Assembly (NCBI GenBank): GCA_905234565.1
Contig: CAJOHW010000001.1
Coordinates: 19,732-83,731, forward strand
Direction of reading: 5' to 3'
Length of the DNA: 64,000 nucleotides
Origin: an uncultured Oscillibacter sp.
Lineage (GTDB): Bacteria > Bacillota > Clostridia > Oscillospirales > Oscillospiraceae
In this document: in pieces, positions 1 through 7,509 of the stretch
Numbering within the stretch: the first letter of the stretch is position 1
Layout of the letters: every line of letters starts with the position of its first letter
Made by a program: the position numbers and the translations under genes
The notes under the pieces: model-generated
Seen by the model: the letters and a program-made list of their open reading frames with translations, nothing else
Told to the model about the DNA's origin: nothing
Databases searched by the model: none

Positions 1-1
1 C

Positions 2-514
2 TGGCTGTCCCTGAACAACGCTTTCACCTGCTGCAGTTTCATCGCCCAGACTTTGGAGGCCATGGATGTGATCACTCGGAAGGACTCCCAGATGGACGAG
101 TACGCCGGAGATCTGGTGGATCTGTACGGGGCGTATCTCTCCGCCGTGCAGGAGGCATCGGTGAAAACCCTGCTCTTCGGGGACCGGTTCCCCTTCCGGT
201 ATCTGACGGAGGAACTGGATCTAAGCTGCTATGCCGCCTTCTCCGGCTGTTCCGCCGAGACGGAGGCCAGTTTTGAGACCATCGTCTTTCTCTCCGGCAA
301 GGTGGACGAACTGAATCTCCCCGCCGTGCTGACCATCGAGGGCAGCGACGGCAAAATCGCCCGGACCATTGTGGAGAACACCGTGTCCAAGACCGCCAAA
401 GTCCTGACCCTGGACTCCATGCAGTCCGTCACGGCGGAGGATGTGGAGAATGGGGCCACGTATCTGGGGATCATGGAACAGAACTTGGAAGTCCTGCGGG
501 AAGCCCTCCAATAG
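2..514 (+). CDS. znuA: Zinc/manganese ABC transporter substrate-binding protein, C-terminal part
   Basis: This gene enters from the left edge in frame 2, so only the last 170 codons are visible. The first residues read WLSLNNA, matching the HVWLSP-NA segment of ZnuA/TroA-type metal-binding lipoproteins. In that family this segment precedes the second lobe that closes over the metal. The rest is a TroA-like C-terminal lobe, although part of the middle (CSAETEASFETIVFLSGKVD) is poorly recognisable. The ATPase gene follows 28 bases later and the permease overlaps the ATPase, so this is the extracellular binding component of one importer. Zinc is more likely than manganese from the family, but this fragment does not prove it. 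The true start lies outside the window. Confidence 0.85.
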   Translation, partial: WLSLNNAFTCCSFIAQTLEAMDVITRKDSQMDEYAGDLVDLYGAYLSAVQEASVKTLLFGDRFPFRYLTEELDLSCYAAFSGCSAETEASFETIVFLSGKVDELNLPAVLTIEGSDGKIARTIVENTVSKTAKVLTLDSMQSVTAEDVENGATYLGIMEQNLEVLREALQ

Positions 515-542
515 ACGGCAAAAGGCGGCAAGGAGAAACGAT

Positions 543-1253
543 ATGGCACTGATCACCTGTGAGAATTTGGCCCTGGGGTACAACGGAAGGGAAATTCTGC
601 GGGGCCTGAACTTTACAGTCCCCCCCGGCGACTATCTCTGCGTCGTGGGGGAAAACGGCTCCGGTAAGAGTACGCTGATGCGGACCATCCTGGGCCTCCA
701 GGCCCCTTTAGAGGGCAGCGTCCGGACCGGGGACGGCTTGGAGCGCCGGGAGATCGGGTATCTCCCCCAGCAGACCGTGGTCCAGCGGGATTTCCCTGCC
801 ACGGTGTGGGAGATTGTGCTCTCCGGCTGTCAGGGAAGGCAGGGGCTCCGGCCCTTCTATACGGCGGAGGACCGGGCATTGGCACGGGAGAACATCAAAA
901 AGATGGGCCTCGCCGCCTTGGAGCGGCGGTGCTGCCGGGAACTCTCCGGGGGACAGCAGCAGCGGGTCCTGCTGGCCCGGGCTCTCTGCGCCACCCGGAA
1001 ACTCCTGCTTCTGGATGAGCCCGTCTCCGGCCTGGATCCCAAGGTGACCGCGGAGATGTACGAATTGATTGCGCGGCTCAACCGGGAACAGGGGATCACC
1101 ATCCTCATGATCTCCCACGACATCGCCGCCGCCGTGCGCTATGCCGCCCATATCCTCCACATCGGGGATCGCGTGTTTTACGGCACCCGGGACGCATACC
1201 TCAAAAGCGGCGCAGGGGGACAGTTTCTCACGGAGGGAGGCGGAATGGCATGA
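543..1253 (+). CDS. znuC: Zinc-type ABC transporter ATP-binding protein
   Basis: This is the cytoplasmic ATPase that powers metal import through the ZnuB pore. The 236-residue protein has the Walker A motif GENGSGKST, the signature LSGGQQQR and the Walker B segment LLLLDEP, followed by the switch histidine in ISHD. Its length is normal for the ZnuC/MntB family. An in-frame start exists at 441, inside znuA, but the ATG at 543 has an AGGAGA ribosome site at 531-536 and gives the usual N-terminus. The stop overlaps the permease start (ATGA), so the two are probably translationally coupled. Confidence 0.93.
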   Translation: MALITCENLALGYNGREILRGLNFTVPPGDYLCVVGENGSGKSTLMRTILGLQAPLEGSVRTGDGLERREIGYLPQQTVVQRDFPATVWEIVLSGCQGRQGLRPFYTAEDRALARENIKKMGLAALERRCCRELSGGQQQRVLLARALCATRKLLLLDEPVSGLDPKVTAEMYELIARLNREQGITILMISHDIAAAVRYAAHILHIGDRVFYGTRDAYLKSGAGGQFLTEGGGMA

Positions 1254-2095
1254 GAGAGACCTGGGAAGCCCTGGCGCTGTATTTTCAATTCCCCTTTGTG
1301 CGCTATGCCCTGATTGTGGGCGTGCTGATTGCCCTGTGTTCCTCCCTGCTGGGGGTCACTCTGGTCCTAAAACGCTTCTCCTTCATCGGGGACGGGTTGT
1401 CCCATGTGGCCTTCGGGGCTATGGCCGTCTCCGCCGTGCTGAAGCTGAACAGCGACCTGCCTCTGGTGCTGGTCATCACCACCCTGTCCGCCGTCCTTCT
1501 GCTGCGCACGGGACAGAACGCCAAAATCAAGGGGGACGCCGCCGTGGCTATGATCTCCGTAGGGTCCCTGGCCCTGGGATACCTGCTGATGAACCTGTTC
1601 TCCACCTCCGCCAACCTGTCCGGGGACGTTTGCTCCACCCTGTTCGGCTCCACCTCCATCCTGACCTTAACGCCGTTAGAGGTCTGGCTGTGCGCGGGAC
1701 TGTCCGCTCTGACCATCGCCGCCTTTGTGGTGTTCTACAACAAGATCTTCGCCGTAACCTTCGACGAGAACTTCGCCCAGGCCACGGGCGTCAACGCAAA
1801 ACTCTACAATCTGCTTATCGCCGTGCTGATCGCGGTGATCATCGTTCTGGCTATGAACCTGGTGGGGTCCCTGCTGATCTCCGCCCTGGTGATCTTCCCG
1901 GCCCTGTCCGCCATGCGGGTGTTCCGGAGTTTCCGCTCCGTCACCGTCTGCTCCGCCCTGCTCTCCGTATTCTGCGCCGTACTCGGCATTTTGATCTCCA
2001 TTGTCCAGGGAACGCCGGTGGGGTCTACCATCGTGGCGGTGGATATGGCCGCCTTTGCCCTGTTCTCCCTGGCGGGAGCCATGTTCAGGAGGTAA
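1250..2095 (+). CDS. znuB: Zinc-type ABC transporter permease
   Basis: This is an integral membrane permease of the ABC-3 family (ZnuB/MntC/AdcB), 281 residues, with about eight hydrophobic segments. The central motif around ATGVNAKLYNLLIA and the hydrophobic MNLVGSLLISALVIFPALSA stretch match the conserved loop and helix of this family. The ATG overlaps the ATPase stop by four bases. A lipoprotein gene starts six bases after this gene ends, so the operon is at least four genes long. I see no Zur box in the window; it would lie upstream of znuA, outside the sequence. Confidence 0.93.
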   Translation: MRETWEALALYFQFPFVRYALIVGVLIALCSSLLGVTLVLKRFSFIGDGLSHVAFGAMAVSAVLKLNSDLPLVLVITTLSAVLLLRTGQNAKIKGDAAVAMISVGSLALGYLLMNLFSTSANLSGDVCSTLFGSTSILTLTPLEVWLCAGLSALTIAAFVVFYNKIFAVTFDENFAQATGVNAKLYNLLIAVLIAVIIVLAMNLVGSLLISALVIFPALSAMRVFRSFRSVTVCSALLSVFCAVLGILISIVQGTPVGSTIVAVDMAAFALFSLAGAMFRR

Positions 2096-2101
2096 CGCCC
2101 A

Positions 2102-2701
2102 ATGAAAAGGAATTACGCTTTCGCCGCCGCGGCCCTGGCCGCCCTGATCTTCCTCAGCGGGTGTGAAAACGCCCAGGCCGCCTCCCGGACCGCGTCTGCC
2201 AGCCTGTCCGGGGCCTCCGTGGCTGAGATTATGGAATCCGCCACTGAGGAAATCACTGATGATTCCAGCGATTCCCAGTCCATCTCCAATCTCCCGGCGG
2301 AGGACACCCCGCAAATCCAACCCCTCTCCCCGGAGGAGGTGCAGACGCAGGTGGCGGCCTCCGCCCATGACGGCATCGACATCGATCTCACCCGCATGAG
2401 CAGTACCATGGTCTACGGCCAGGTGTCCGGTATGATGTACACGCCGGACGACTATGTGGGCAAGACCATCCGAATGCGGGGGGAATCCTACTCCGAGTAC
2501 TATGATTATACGGACACCACCTATTACAGCATCCTCATCGCCGACGCCACCGCCTGCTGTGCCCAGGGGGTGGAGTACCTGCTCTCTGACAGCGCCGCCT
2601 ATCCGGAGGACGGGTCCGAGGCCACGGTGACGGGGGTCTTTGAGCTGTACGAGGAGCTGGGCGTCACCTACTGCCGCCTGGGAAACGCCTCCGTTCAGTG
2701 A
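2102..2701 (+). CDS. Lipoprotein of the zinc transporter operon
   Basis: A 199-residue protein of unknown function. The N-terminus is a lipoprotein signal with lipobox LSGC (Cys at residue 20), so it should be anchored outside the membrane. Residues 21-95 are low-complexity, rich in Ser, Ala and Glu, and probably a linker. Residues 100-199 look like a small beta-rich domain (VYGQVSGMMY, VGKTIRMRGES, ATVTGVFELYE) with a paired cysteine in TACCAQGVEYL. That pattern recalls the OB-type domain of DUF1980/TIGR03943 (YcgQ-like) proteins of Zur regulons, a tentative resemblance. It starts six bases after znuB, so a role in metal handling is plausible by context. Confidence 0.75.
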   Translation: MKRNYAFAAAALAALIFLSGCENAQAASRTASASLSGASVAEIMESATEEITDDSSDSQSISNLPAEDTPQIQPLSPEEVQTQVAASAHDGIDIDLTRMSSTMVYGQVSGMMYTPDDYVGKTIRMRGESYSEYYDYTDTTYYSILIADATACCAQGVEYLLSDSAAYPEDGSEATVTGVFELYEELGVTYCRLGNASVQ

Positions 2702-2731
2702 GGGTGGCTCTTTTCCGTTTCGTATCACAGG

Positions 2732-3109
2732 TTATGACTGCTTGTCGTCTTTGGCGGAGGGGGTTCCCTCCGCCAGCATTTTGACGGCGCAGATCAAAAG
2801 CCCCGCTCCAAAGGGACGGCGGAACAGGGCCGGATCCAGGGCCGTGGCCGTCCACGCCCCCGCCAAAGCCCCGAAAAAGGCCCAGGGAATTGCGAAACGC
2901 AGAAGTTTCCGGTCCAGATTCCCCTGCCGGGCGTGGCTCCACAGGGCCGCCGCCGCCGTGGGCAGGAAAAAGAGCAGGTTGATTCCCTGGGCGGTACGCT
3001 GTTCCACTCCCAGAAACAGGGTCATGACCATCAGCAGCAAGGTCCCGCCTCCGATGCCCCAGGCGGACAGGATGCCGCAGGCCGCGCCGCATAAAAACGG
3101 GATTCCCAT
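2732..3109 (-). CDS. TauE/SafE family permease, second half-size unit
   Basis: A 125-residue membrane protein with hydrophobic helices and the glycine-rich SAWGIGGGTLL motif of the TauE/SafE (sulfite/organosulfonate exporter) family. Family members are normally about 250 residues with two such halves; here the halves are separate genes. The ATG at 3109 lies two bases after the stop of the preceding half, and upstream in-frame starts would overlap that gene. The two products probably pair in the membrane. The substrate cannot be told from sequence. Confidence 0.8.
   Translation of the reverse strand: MGIPFLCGAACGILSAWGIGGGTLLLMVMTLFLGVEQRTAQGINLLFFLPTAAAALWSHARQGNLDRKLLRFAIPWAFFGALAGAWTATALDPALFRRPFGAGLLICAVKMLAEGTPSAKDDKQS
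2753..2782 (+). terminator. Terminator-like hairpin after the znu operon
   Basis: A perfect 9-bp stem GGCGGAGGG / CCCTCCGCC with a GGTT loop is followed by AGCATTTT. It lies inside the 3' end of the convergent TauE-like gene, so the same bases code for protein on the other strand. The T run is short, so termination could be partial. Confidence 0.5.
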
Positions 3110-3111
3110 CC

Positions 3112-3456
3112 TCACCACAGCAGATACCGCAGGCCCCCATAGATCAGAAACGCCGCGAACAGGCGGCGCAGCCACCGGGAAGGGACATTCCTATACAGCC
3201 GCCCGCCTAACAGGCCTCCCAGCAGTCCTCCCGCCAGATACGGCGCCGCCTGCACCGCCGACACCCCGCCCCGCAGCAGATACACACCGGCGGACAGGGC
3301 GCACACCGGAAACATCACCCCCACACAGGTGGGGTACAGCTTCCCCTCCGGCAGACGGTGCCCCAGGACGGGCAGCAGCACCATGCCGCCCCCGCCCCCA
3401 AAGAGGCCGTTGACCGCTCCCGCCGCCGCAGCCCCCGCCGCCGCTCCCCTGTCCAT
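3112..3456 (-). CDS. TauE/SafE family permease, first half-size unit
   Basis: A 114-residue membrane protein that opens with an Ala/Gly-rich helix and the motif NGLFGGGGGMVLLPVL, the N-terminal glycine loop of TauE/SafE permeases. A second conserved stretch is AGGLLGGLLGGRL. It is immediately followed by the second half-size unit, so together they match one full-length family member. This arrangement looks like an ancestral half-gene pair rather than a broken gene, because each half has its own start and both are intact. Confidence 0.8.
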   Translation of the reverse strand: MDRGAAAGAAAAGAVNGLFGGGGGMVLLPVLGHRLPEGKLYPTCVGVMFPVCALSAGVYLLRGGVSAVQAAPYLAGGLLGGLLGGRLYRNVPSRWLRRLFAAFLIYGGLRYLLW

Positions 3457-3548
3457 GCGCCGCGCCTCCCTTTATTGATGACACAGAATCTATGTACGTC
3501 CTGGGGGACGGGGGAGAAACGGTTCTCCCCCGTCCCGGTTTCCCTGTC

Positions 3549-3716
3549 TCACTTCATGCGGAAGCTCTGGCAGTCCGTACACTCCTCCTGGGTGGGATCC
3601 GTCTCGTGGGTGCCCACCTGGATGGTGTCCAGGGCGCAGTACTGGGCGTCCTGGCAGTGGTGGGCGCAGCTGTTCACGTAGCACCGGATGCTCTGGTTGG
3701 GATTGTCCTTTTGCAT
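3549..3716 (-). CDS. DUF1540 cysteine-rich small protein
   Basis: A 55-residue protein with seven cysteines in a spacing typical of DUF1540: CYVNSC, CQDAQYC and a final CTDC. Many clostridia carry such proteins; their role is unknown, though the cysteine pattern suggests metal binding. The ATG at 3716 has a GGAGG site just upstream on the minus strand, which rules out the longer reading that begins at 3812. It is monocistronic as far as I can see. Confidence 0.85.
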   Translation of the reverse strand: MQKDNPNQSIRCYVNSCAHHCQDAQYCALDTIQVGTHETDPTQEECTDCQSFRMK

Positions 3717-3856
3717 GGTATTACCTCCCGTTCCCTCTCGTGAGAACCGATATTGGTGATTGGCCTTCGCCGCTGACAGTTTGCCCCGGAACGGAAAAAT
3801 CATGCGCCCCAAATCCCGAATCCCGCCGTTTTTTTTAGATTGTTACCGTTTTGATG

Positions 3857-3885
3857 TGGCATTCCCGGGCCGGGTGTGGTAGAAT
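3857..3885 (+). promoter_or_regulatory. Probable vegetative promoter of the NfeD/SPFH operon
   Basis: An extended -10 box, TG-g-TAGAAT, lies at 3877-3885. The hexamer TGGCAT stands 17 bases upstream of the TAGAAT and is only a weak match to a -35 box. The extended TG could compensate. The next gene starts about 40 bases downstream. Confidence 0.5.
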
Positions 3886-3927
3886 AGACGCAGAAAGACA
3901 GAGAGAGACAAAAGGAGGTGTTTGGAG

Positions 3928-4374
3928 TTGACGTACCTCTTGTGGCTGGTGTGGCTGGGAGCCGTGGTGTTGTTCGTCCTGGCGGAGGCCGCTACCGCCC
4001 AGCTGGTGTCCATCTGGTTCGCCCTGGGCGCTGTGGCGGCGCTGCTGGCGGCGCTGCTGCGCGTAAAGTTCGTGGGCCAGTTTTGGACGTTTATCCTGGT
4101 GTCCGCCATTGCCCTGGCCGCTGTCCGGCCTCTGGCCTTCCGCCGGGGCCGGGACCGGGTGGTTCACACCAACGCGGACCGGGTGCTGGACGTGGCGGGC
4201 CGGGTGACGGAGACCGTGGACGCCGACGGAGGCATCGTGTACGCCGACGGCAAGTCCTGGTCCGCCCGCAGCGCCGACGGTGAGGTCATCCCCGTGGGTA
4301 CCCGGGTGCGGGTGGAGCGGATGGAGGGTGTCCGGCTCTTTGTCCGGCCCTTCCCGGAACAGGCCGTCCTGTAA
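3928..4374 (+). CDS. NfeD family membrane protein
   Basis: A protein of about 148 residues with three hydrophobic segments in the first 75 residues and a small soluble OB-like beta domain at the C-terminus (VLDVAGRVTETVD to GTRVRVERMEGV). This is the short NfeD type that partners SPFH-domain proteins encoded next door, as here. I chose the TTG at 3928 because AGGAGG (3913-3918) is nine bases upstream of it. The other in-frame TTG at 3922 would leave only three bases. NfeD/SPFH pairs are thought to organise membrane microdomains; the exact job here is unknown. Confidence 0.85.
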   Translation: MTYLLWLVWLGAVVLFVLAEAATAQLVSIWFALGAVAALLAALLRVKFVGQFWTFILVSAIALAAVRPLAFRRGRDRVVHTNADRVLDVAGRVTETVDADGGIVYADGKSWSARSADGEVIPVGTRVRVERMEGVRLFVRPFPEQAVL

Positions 4375-4429
4375 GCCCGCCGGAAACCGTGATTCATTCC
4401 ATTTTTGAAACAGCGGAAGGAGAAAAACT

Positions 4430-5371
4430 ATGCTGCCACTGATCATTCTGGGCATTCTGGCGCTGGTCATCATCGCCATCGCCATCGCCAACGTGAAGAT
4501 CGTCCCCCAATCTGAGGCCTATGTCCTGGAACGCTTAGGCGCGTTTTACGAAGTCTGGAACGTGGGACTGCACCTCAAGACCCCCTTCATTATGCGGATT
4601 GTAGCGAGAATCTCCCTGAAAGAGCGGGTGGCGGATTTCCCGCCCCAGCCCGTCATCACCAAGGACAACGTAACCATGGAGATTGACACGGTGGTCTTTT
4701 ACCAGATCACCGATCCCAAGCTCTTTACTTACGGCGTGGCCAATCCCATCAACGCCATTGCCAACCTGACCACCACCACCCTGCGCAATATCATCGGCGA
4801 CATGGAACTGGACCAGTCCCTGACCAGCCGGGATATCATCAATACCCGGATGTGCTCCATCCTGGACGAGGCCACGGACCCCTGGGGCATTAAAATCAAC
4901 CGGGTGGAACTGAAGAACATCATCCTGCCCCAGGAGCTGCAAAAGACCATGGAAAAGCAGATGCGGGCCGAGCGGGAGCGCCGGGAATCCGTCCTGCAGG
5001 CGGAGGGCCAGAAGGCCTCCCAGATCCTGGTGGCGGAGGGCGAAAAGCAGTCCGCCATTCTCCGGGCCGACGCCGCCAAGCAGTCCGCCATTCTCAAAGC
5101 GGAGGGCGAGCGGGAGGCCCGGATCCTGGCGGCGGAGGCGGAGGCCCAGGCCATTATGAAGGTCCAGCAGGCCCTGGCGGACTCCCTGCGGCTTTTGAAC
5201 GAGGCCGCCCCCAACGACCAGGTGGTGAAGCTGAAAGCCCTGGAGACCATGGCCAAGGTGGCCGACGGCAAGGCCACCAAGATCATCATCCCCTCCGAGC
5301 TTCAGGGTCTGGCGGGCTTCGCCGCCGGAGCCAAGGCCGTGTGGGAGAGCGAGGAAGCGGCGAAAGAGTAA
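4430..5371 (+). CDS. SPFH/Band 7 (stomatin-like) membrane protein
   Basis: A 313-residue protein with one N-terminal membrane helix (residues 2-20), an SPFH/Band 7 domain (about 21-190, with YVLERLGAFYEV and GIKINRVELKNI), and then a repetitive Ala/Glu-rich coiled coil (about 190-265). It resembles the QmcA/paraslipin branch, which forms large oligomeric rings in the membrane. It follows the NfeD gene by 55 bases on the same transcript, the common pairing. A terminator follows directly. Function is inferred from family: membrane scaffolding and protease or stress-related quality control. Confidence 0.9.
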   Translation: MLPLIILGILALVIIAIAIANVKIVPQSEAYVLERLGAFYEVWNVGLHLKTPFIMRIVARISLKERVADFPPQPVITKDNVTMEIDTVVFYQITDPKLFTYGVANPINAIANLTTTTLRNIIGDMELDQSLTSRDIINTRMCSILDEATDPWGIKINRVELKNIILPQELQKTMEKQMRAERERRESVLQAEGQKASQILVAEGEKQSAILRADAAKQSAILKAEGEREARILAAEAEAQAIMKVQQALADSLRLLNEAAPNDQVVKLKALETMAKVADGKATKIIIPSELQGLAGFAAGAKAVWESEEAAKE

Positions 5372-5389
5372 GCAAGCATATCGTTTTTA

Positions 5390-5425
5390 CGCACCTGTCC
5401 CGAATAGGGGCAGGCGCGTTTTTTT
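5390..5425 (+). terminator. Rho-independent terminator after the SPFH gene
   Basis: A 12-base arm CGCACCTGTCCC pairs with GGGGCAGGCGCG (two G-U or mismatch positions) across a GAATA loop, followed by seven T residues. It separates the NfeD/SPFH operon from the sporulation operon. Confidence 0.9.
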
Positions 5426-5453
5426 GCCCGCTCCATTGGACCCGCAAGACCAG

Positions 5454-5482
5454 GCATAACCGGGGACGAGCCGTCATAGAGT
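5454..5482 (+). promoter_or_regulatory. Candidate sigma-E promoter of the spoIIIA operon
   Basis: GCATAAC at 5454-5460 and CATAGAGT at 5475-5482 are separated by 14 bases. The mother-cell sigma-E consensus is roughly KMATATT-N14-CATACAMT, so the -35 matches in its first five positions and the -10 in six of eight. In Bacillus the spoIIIA operon is known to use sigma-E. The assignment is inferred from the match and the context. Confidence 0.55.
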
Positions 5483-5510
5483 AAAAGCGGATAAAAGGGG
5501 GCGGATGTAC

Positions 5511-6419
5511 ATGGAGCGAAACAATGAGGCGGAGCGGTACGACCGGGCGGCGGCAGTGCTGCCCAGCCGTCTGCGGAAAGCGGCCCTGGCGCTGCCGCCG
5601 GAGAAAAAGCGTCTGGCGGAGGAACTGCGTCTGCGGACCGGACGGCCTGTGACCGTACTGCTCCCCGGCGGAGAAGAGGAACTGGACGTGACAGCGGAGC
5701 CGGAGGATCTGGAAACCCTGTGCGATTTGGCGGCGGAGTTCTCCCGGTACGCCGCCGCGGAGACCCTGCGGCAGGGCTTCATTCCCGTCCGGGGAGGCTT
5801 CCGGGTGGGGCTGTGCGGTACGGCGGTGATGAAGGACGGAATCAACACCAATCTGGTCCACCTCTCCTCCGCCGCCATCCGCATTGGCCGGGAACAACCA
5901 GACGCCGGAGCGTCAGCGGCTCCCCAGCTGTTCCGGCAGGGGGACTTCGCCAGTACCCTGCTGCTCTCCCCTCCGGGAGGGGGGAAAACCACCTTGCTGC
6001 GGGATTTGGTGCGGCGGCTGTCCATGGGAGTGGAACCCTACGGCCCAAGACGGGTGGCCCTTATCGACGAGCGGGGAGAGGTGGCGGTGTGCGTCCAGGG
6101 GATTCCCCAGATGGACGTGGGACCCCATACGGACGTGCTGGACGCCTGTCCCAAGGCCATTGGAATCCCTATGGTACTGCGGGCTATGAACCCCCAGATC
6201 ATCGCCGTGGACGAGATCACCCTCCGGGAGGATTTGCAGGCCGTATCCATGGCCGCCGGGTGCGGCGCGGCGGTGCTGGCCACGGTCCACGCCGCCGATA
6301 TTGAGGATCTGCGGCGGAAGCCCCTGTACCGGGATCTGCTGGAAAGCGGGGTCTTTCGTCTGGCGGTCACCATCTCCCAAGAGGACGGACAGCGGCGGTA
6401 TGACGTGGAGGAACTGTGA
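5511..6419 (+). CDS. spoIIIAA: Stage III sporulation protein AA, secretion-type ATPase
   Basis: A cytoplasmic ATPase of the mother cell, thought to energise the SpoIIIA-SpoIIQ channel that joins mother cell and forespore. The Walker A motif SPPGGGKTT lies near residue 155 and a Walker B-like segment is in QIIAVDEIT. Length (302 residues) is normal. Two ATGs are possible, at 5505 and 5511; the G-rich ribosome site AGGGGG (5496-5501) is three bases from the first and nine from the second, so I prefer 5511. The stop overlaps the GTG start of spoIIIAB. Confidence 0.95.
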   Translation: MERNNEAERYDRAAAVLPSRLRKAALALPPEKKRLAEELRLRTGRPVTVLLPGGEEELDVTAEPEDLETLCDLAAEFSRYAAAETLRQGFIPVRGGFRVGLCGTAVMKDGINTNLVHLSSAAIRIGREQPDAGASAAPQLFRQGDFASTLLLSPPGGGKTTLLRDLVRRLSMGVEPYGPRRVALIDERGEVAVCVQGIPQMDVGPHTDVLDACPKAIGIPMVLRAMNPQIIAVDEITLREDLQAVSMAAGCGAAVLATVHAADIEDLRRKPLYRDLLESGVFRLAVTISQEDGQRRYDVEEL

Positions 6420-6898
6420 AGGCGGCGGGGGCGGCGTGGATTCTGCTGGGGGCGGTCTGGTGGGGCTGGATCTCCCTGTCGGAACGCCGCCGGAGGCGCG
6501 CCCTGTTGGAGGAACTGGGGCGGTCCCTTCTGCGGATGTCGGAGGAGATCCGGACGGACCGGACCCCTATGCCTTCCCTCCTTCGGCAGAGGGCGGCGGA
6601 GTGCGGCGGGGACGCCGCCGCCTTTTTCCGCCGGGCCGGAACGGGAGAGGACCGGTCCCGATCCTGGGAACAGGCGGCGGAGGCCCTGCCCCTGTCCCCT
6701 CAGGAGCGGCAGGTCCTTGGGAAGCTGGCCCAGGATTTGCGGGGAGACGAGATCCGGATCCGGCGGGCTTTTGCCCACGCCGCCGGGTACTTACAACAAA
6801 ACGCCCGGGAGATGGACCGCACTTACCGGGAGGATCTGCGCCGGACCGCCGCCTTAGCGCTCTGCGGCGGGATCATGCTGGCGGTTTTCCTTTACTGA
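6416..6898 (+). CDS. spoIIIAB: Stage III sporulation protein AB
   Basis: A 160-residue protein with an N-terminal hydrophobic helix, a charged middle region rich in Arg and Glu, and a C-terminal membrane segment (ALALCGGIMLAVFLY). This is the layout of SpoIIIAB, a mother-cell membrane protein that resembles type II secretion GspF-like components. The GTG start overlaps the spoIIIAA stop (GTGA), and the next gene lies 24 bases on. Identification rests on position and topology as much as on sequence. Confidence 0.9.
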   Translation: MKAAGAAWILLGAVWWGWISLSERRRRRALLEELGRSLLRMSEEIRTDRTPMPSLLRQRAAECGGDAAAFFRRAGTGEDRSRSWEQAAEALPLSPQERQVLGKLAQDLRGDEIRIRRAFAHAAGYLQQNAREMDRTYREDLRRTAALALCGGIMLAVFLY

Positions 6899-6922
6899 CC
6901 TGACCTATTCCGGAGGGACAAC

Positions 6923-7117
6923 ATGGAAGTGGATCTGATCTTCAAAATCGCGGCCATCGGCATTCTGGTGGCGGTGCTGAACCAACTGCTGGTCCGGTCC
7001 GGACGGGAGGAACAGGCCATGATGACCACCCTGGCGGGACTGGTGGTGGTGCTGATGATTCTGGTCCAGCGGATCAGCGATCTCTTTGACCTGATTAAGA
7101 GCCTGTTCCAGTTCTGA
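6923..7117 (+). CDS. spoIIIAC: Stage III sporulation protein AC
   Basis: A 64-residue protein with two membrane helices, the usual size for SpoIIIAC. The N-terminal segment IFKIAAIGILVAVLNQLL and the ending ISDLFDLIKSLFQF are typical of this family. It is a membrane component of the mother-cell side of the SpoIIIA channel. A GGAGGG site lies about five bases upstream of the ATG. Only two bases separate its stop from spoIIIAD. Confidence 0.93.
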   Translation: MEVDLIFKIAAIGILVAVLNQLLVRSGREEQAMMTTLAGLVVVLMILVQRISDLFDLIKSLFQF

Positions 7118-7119
7118 GG

Positions 7120-7509
7120 ATGGAGCTTCTCTGGCAGATCGCCGTACTGTGCGCGGCGGGGGCAGTGCTGTCCCTGGTGATCCGGCAGGGCAGTCCCGTT
7201 ATGGCCCTGGTGCTGTCCCTGGGACTGGCGGTGCTGGTCCTCAGCGCCCTGGCGCCGTCCCTGGGGGAACTGCTGGCCTTCTTCCGGGAACTGGAAGATC
7301 GCAGCGGCCTGCCCCCCGCCCTCTTAGGCCCCCTCTATAAGACCGTGGGCATCGCGGCGGCGGTGCGGATCGGCGGGGATCTGTGCCGGGACGCCGGGGA
7401 GTCCGCCTTGGCCTCCACCGTGGAGGCCGCCGGAACCGTGTGCGCTTTACTGACGGCCCTGCCCCTTCTGCGGGAGGTGCTGGAAATGCTGTTGGAGTTG
7501 ATGGAATGA
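7120..7509 (+). CDS. spoIIIAD: Stage III sporulation protein AD
   Basis: A 129-residue membrane protein with several hydrophobic segments and the conserved part VGIAAAVRIGGDLCRDAGESALAST family-like (split here over residues 78-102). SpoIIIAD and SpoIIIAC are related and act together in the channel apparatus. It starts two bases after spoIIIAC, and its stop overlaps the ATG of spoIIIAE, so translation is probably coupled along the whole operon. Confidence 0.93.
   Translation: MELLWQIAVLCAAGAVLSLVIRQGSPVMALVLSLGLAVLVLSALAPSLGELLAFFRELEDRSGLPPALLGPLYKTVGIAAAVRIGGDLCRDAGESALASTVEAAGTVCALLTALPLLREVLEMLLELME

Noticed and set aside
1676-2728. A 350-codon minus-strand frame over znuB and the lipoprotein gene
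   Set aside because: Antisense to two supported genes, His/Gly-rich, no ribosome site or motif.
3735-3810. CTCGTGAGAACCGATA as a further repeat copy upstream of the DUF1540 gene
   Set aside because: Similarity does not extend beyond the first bases.
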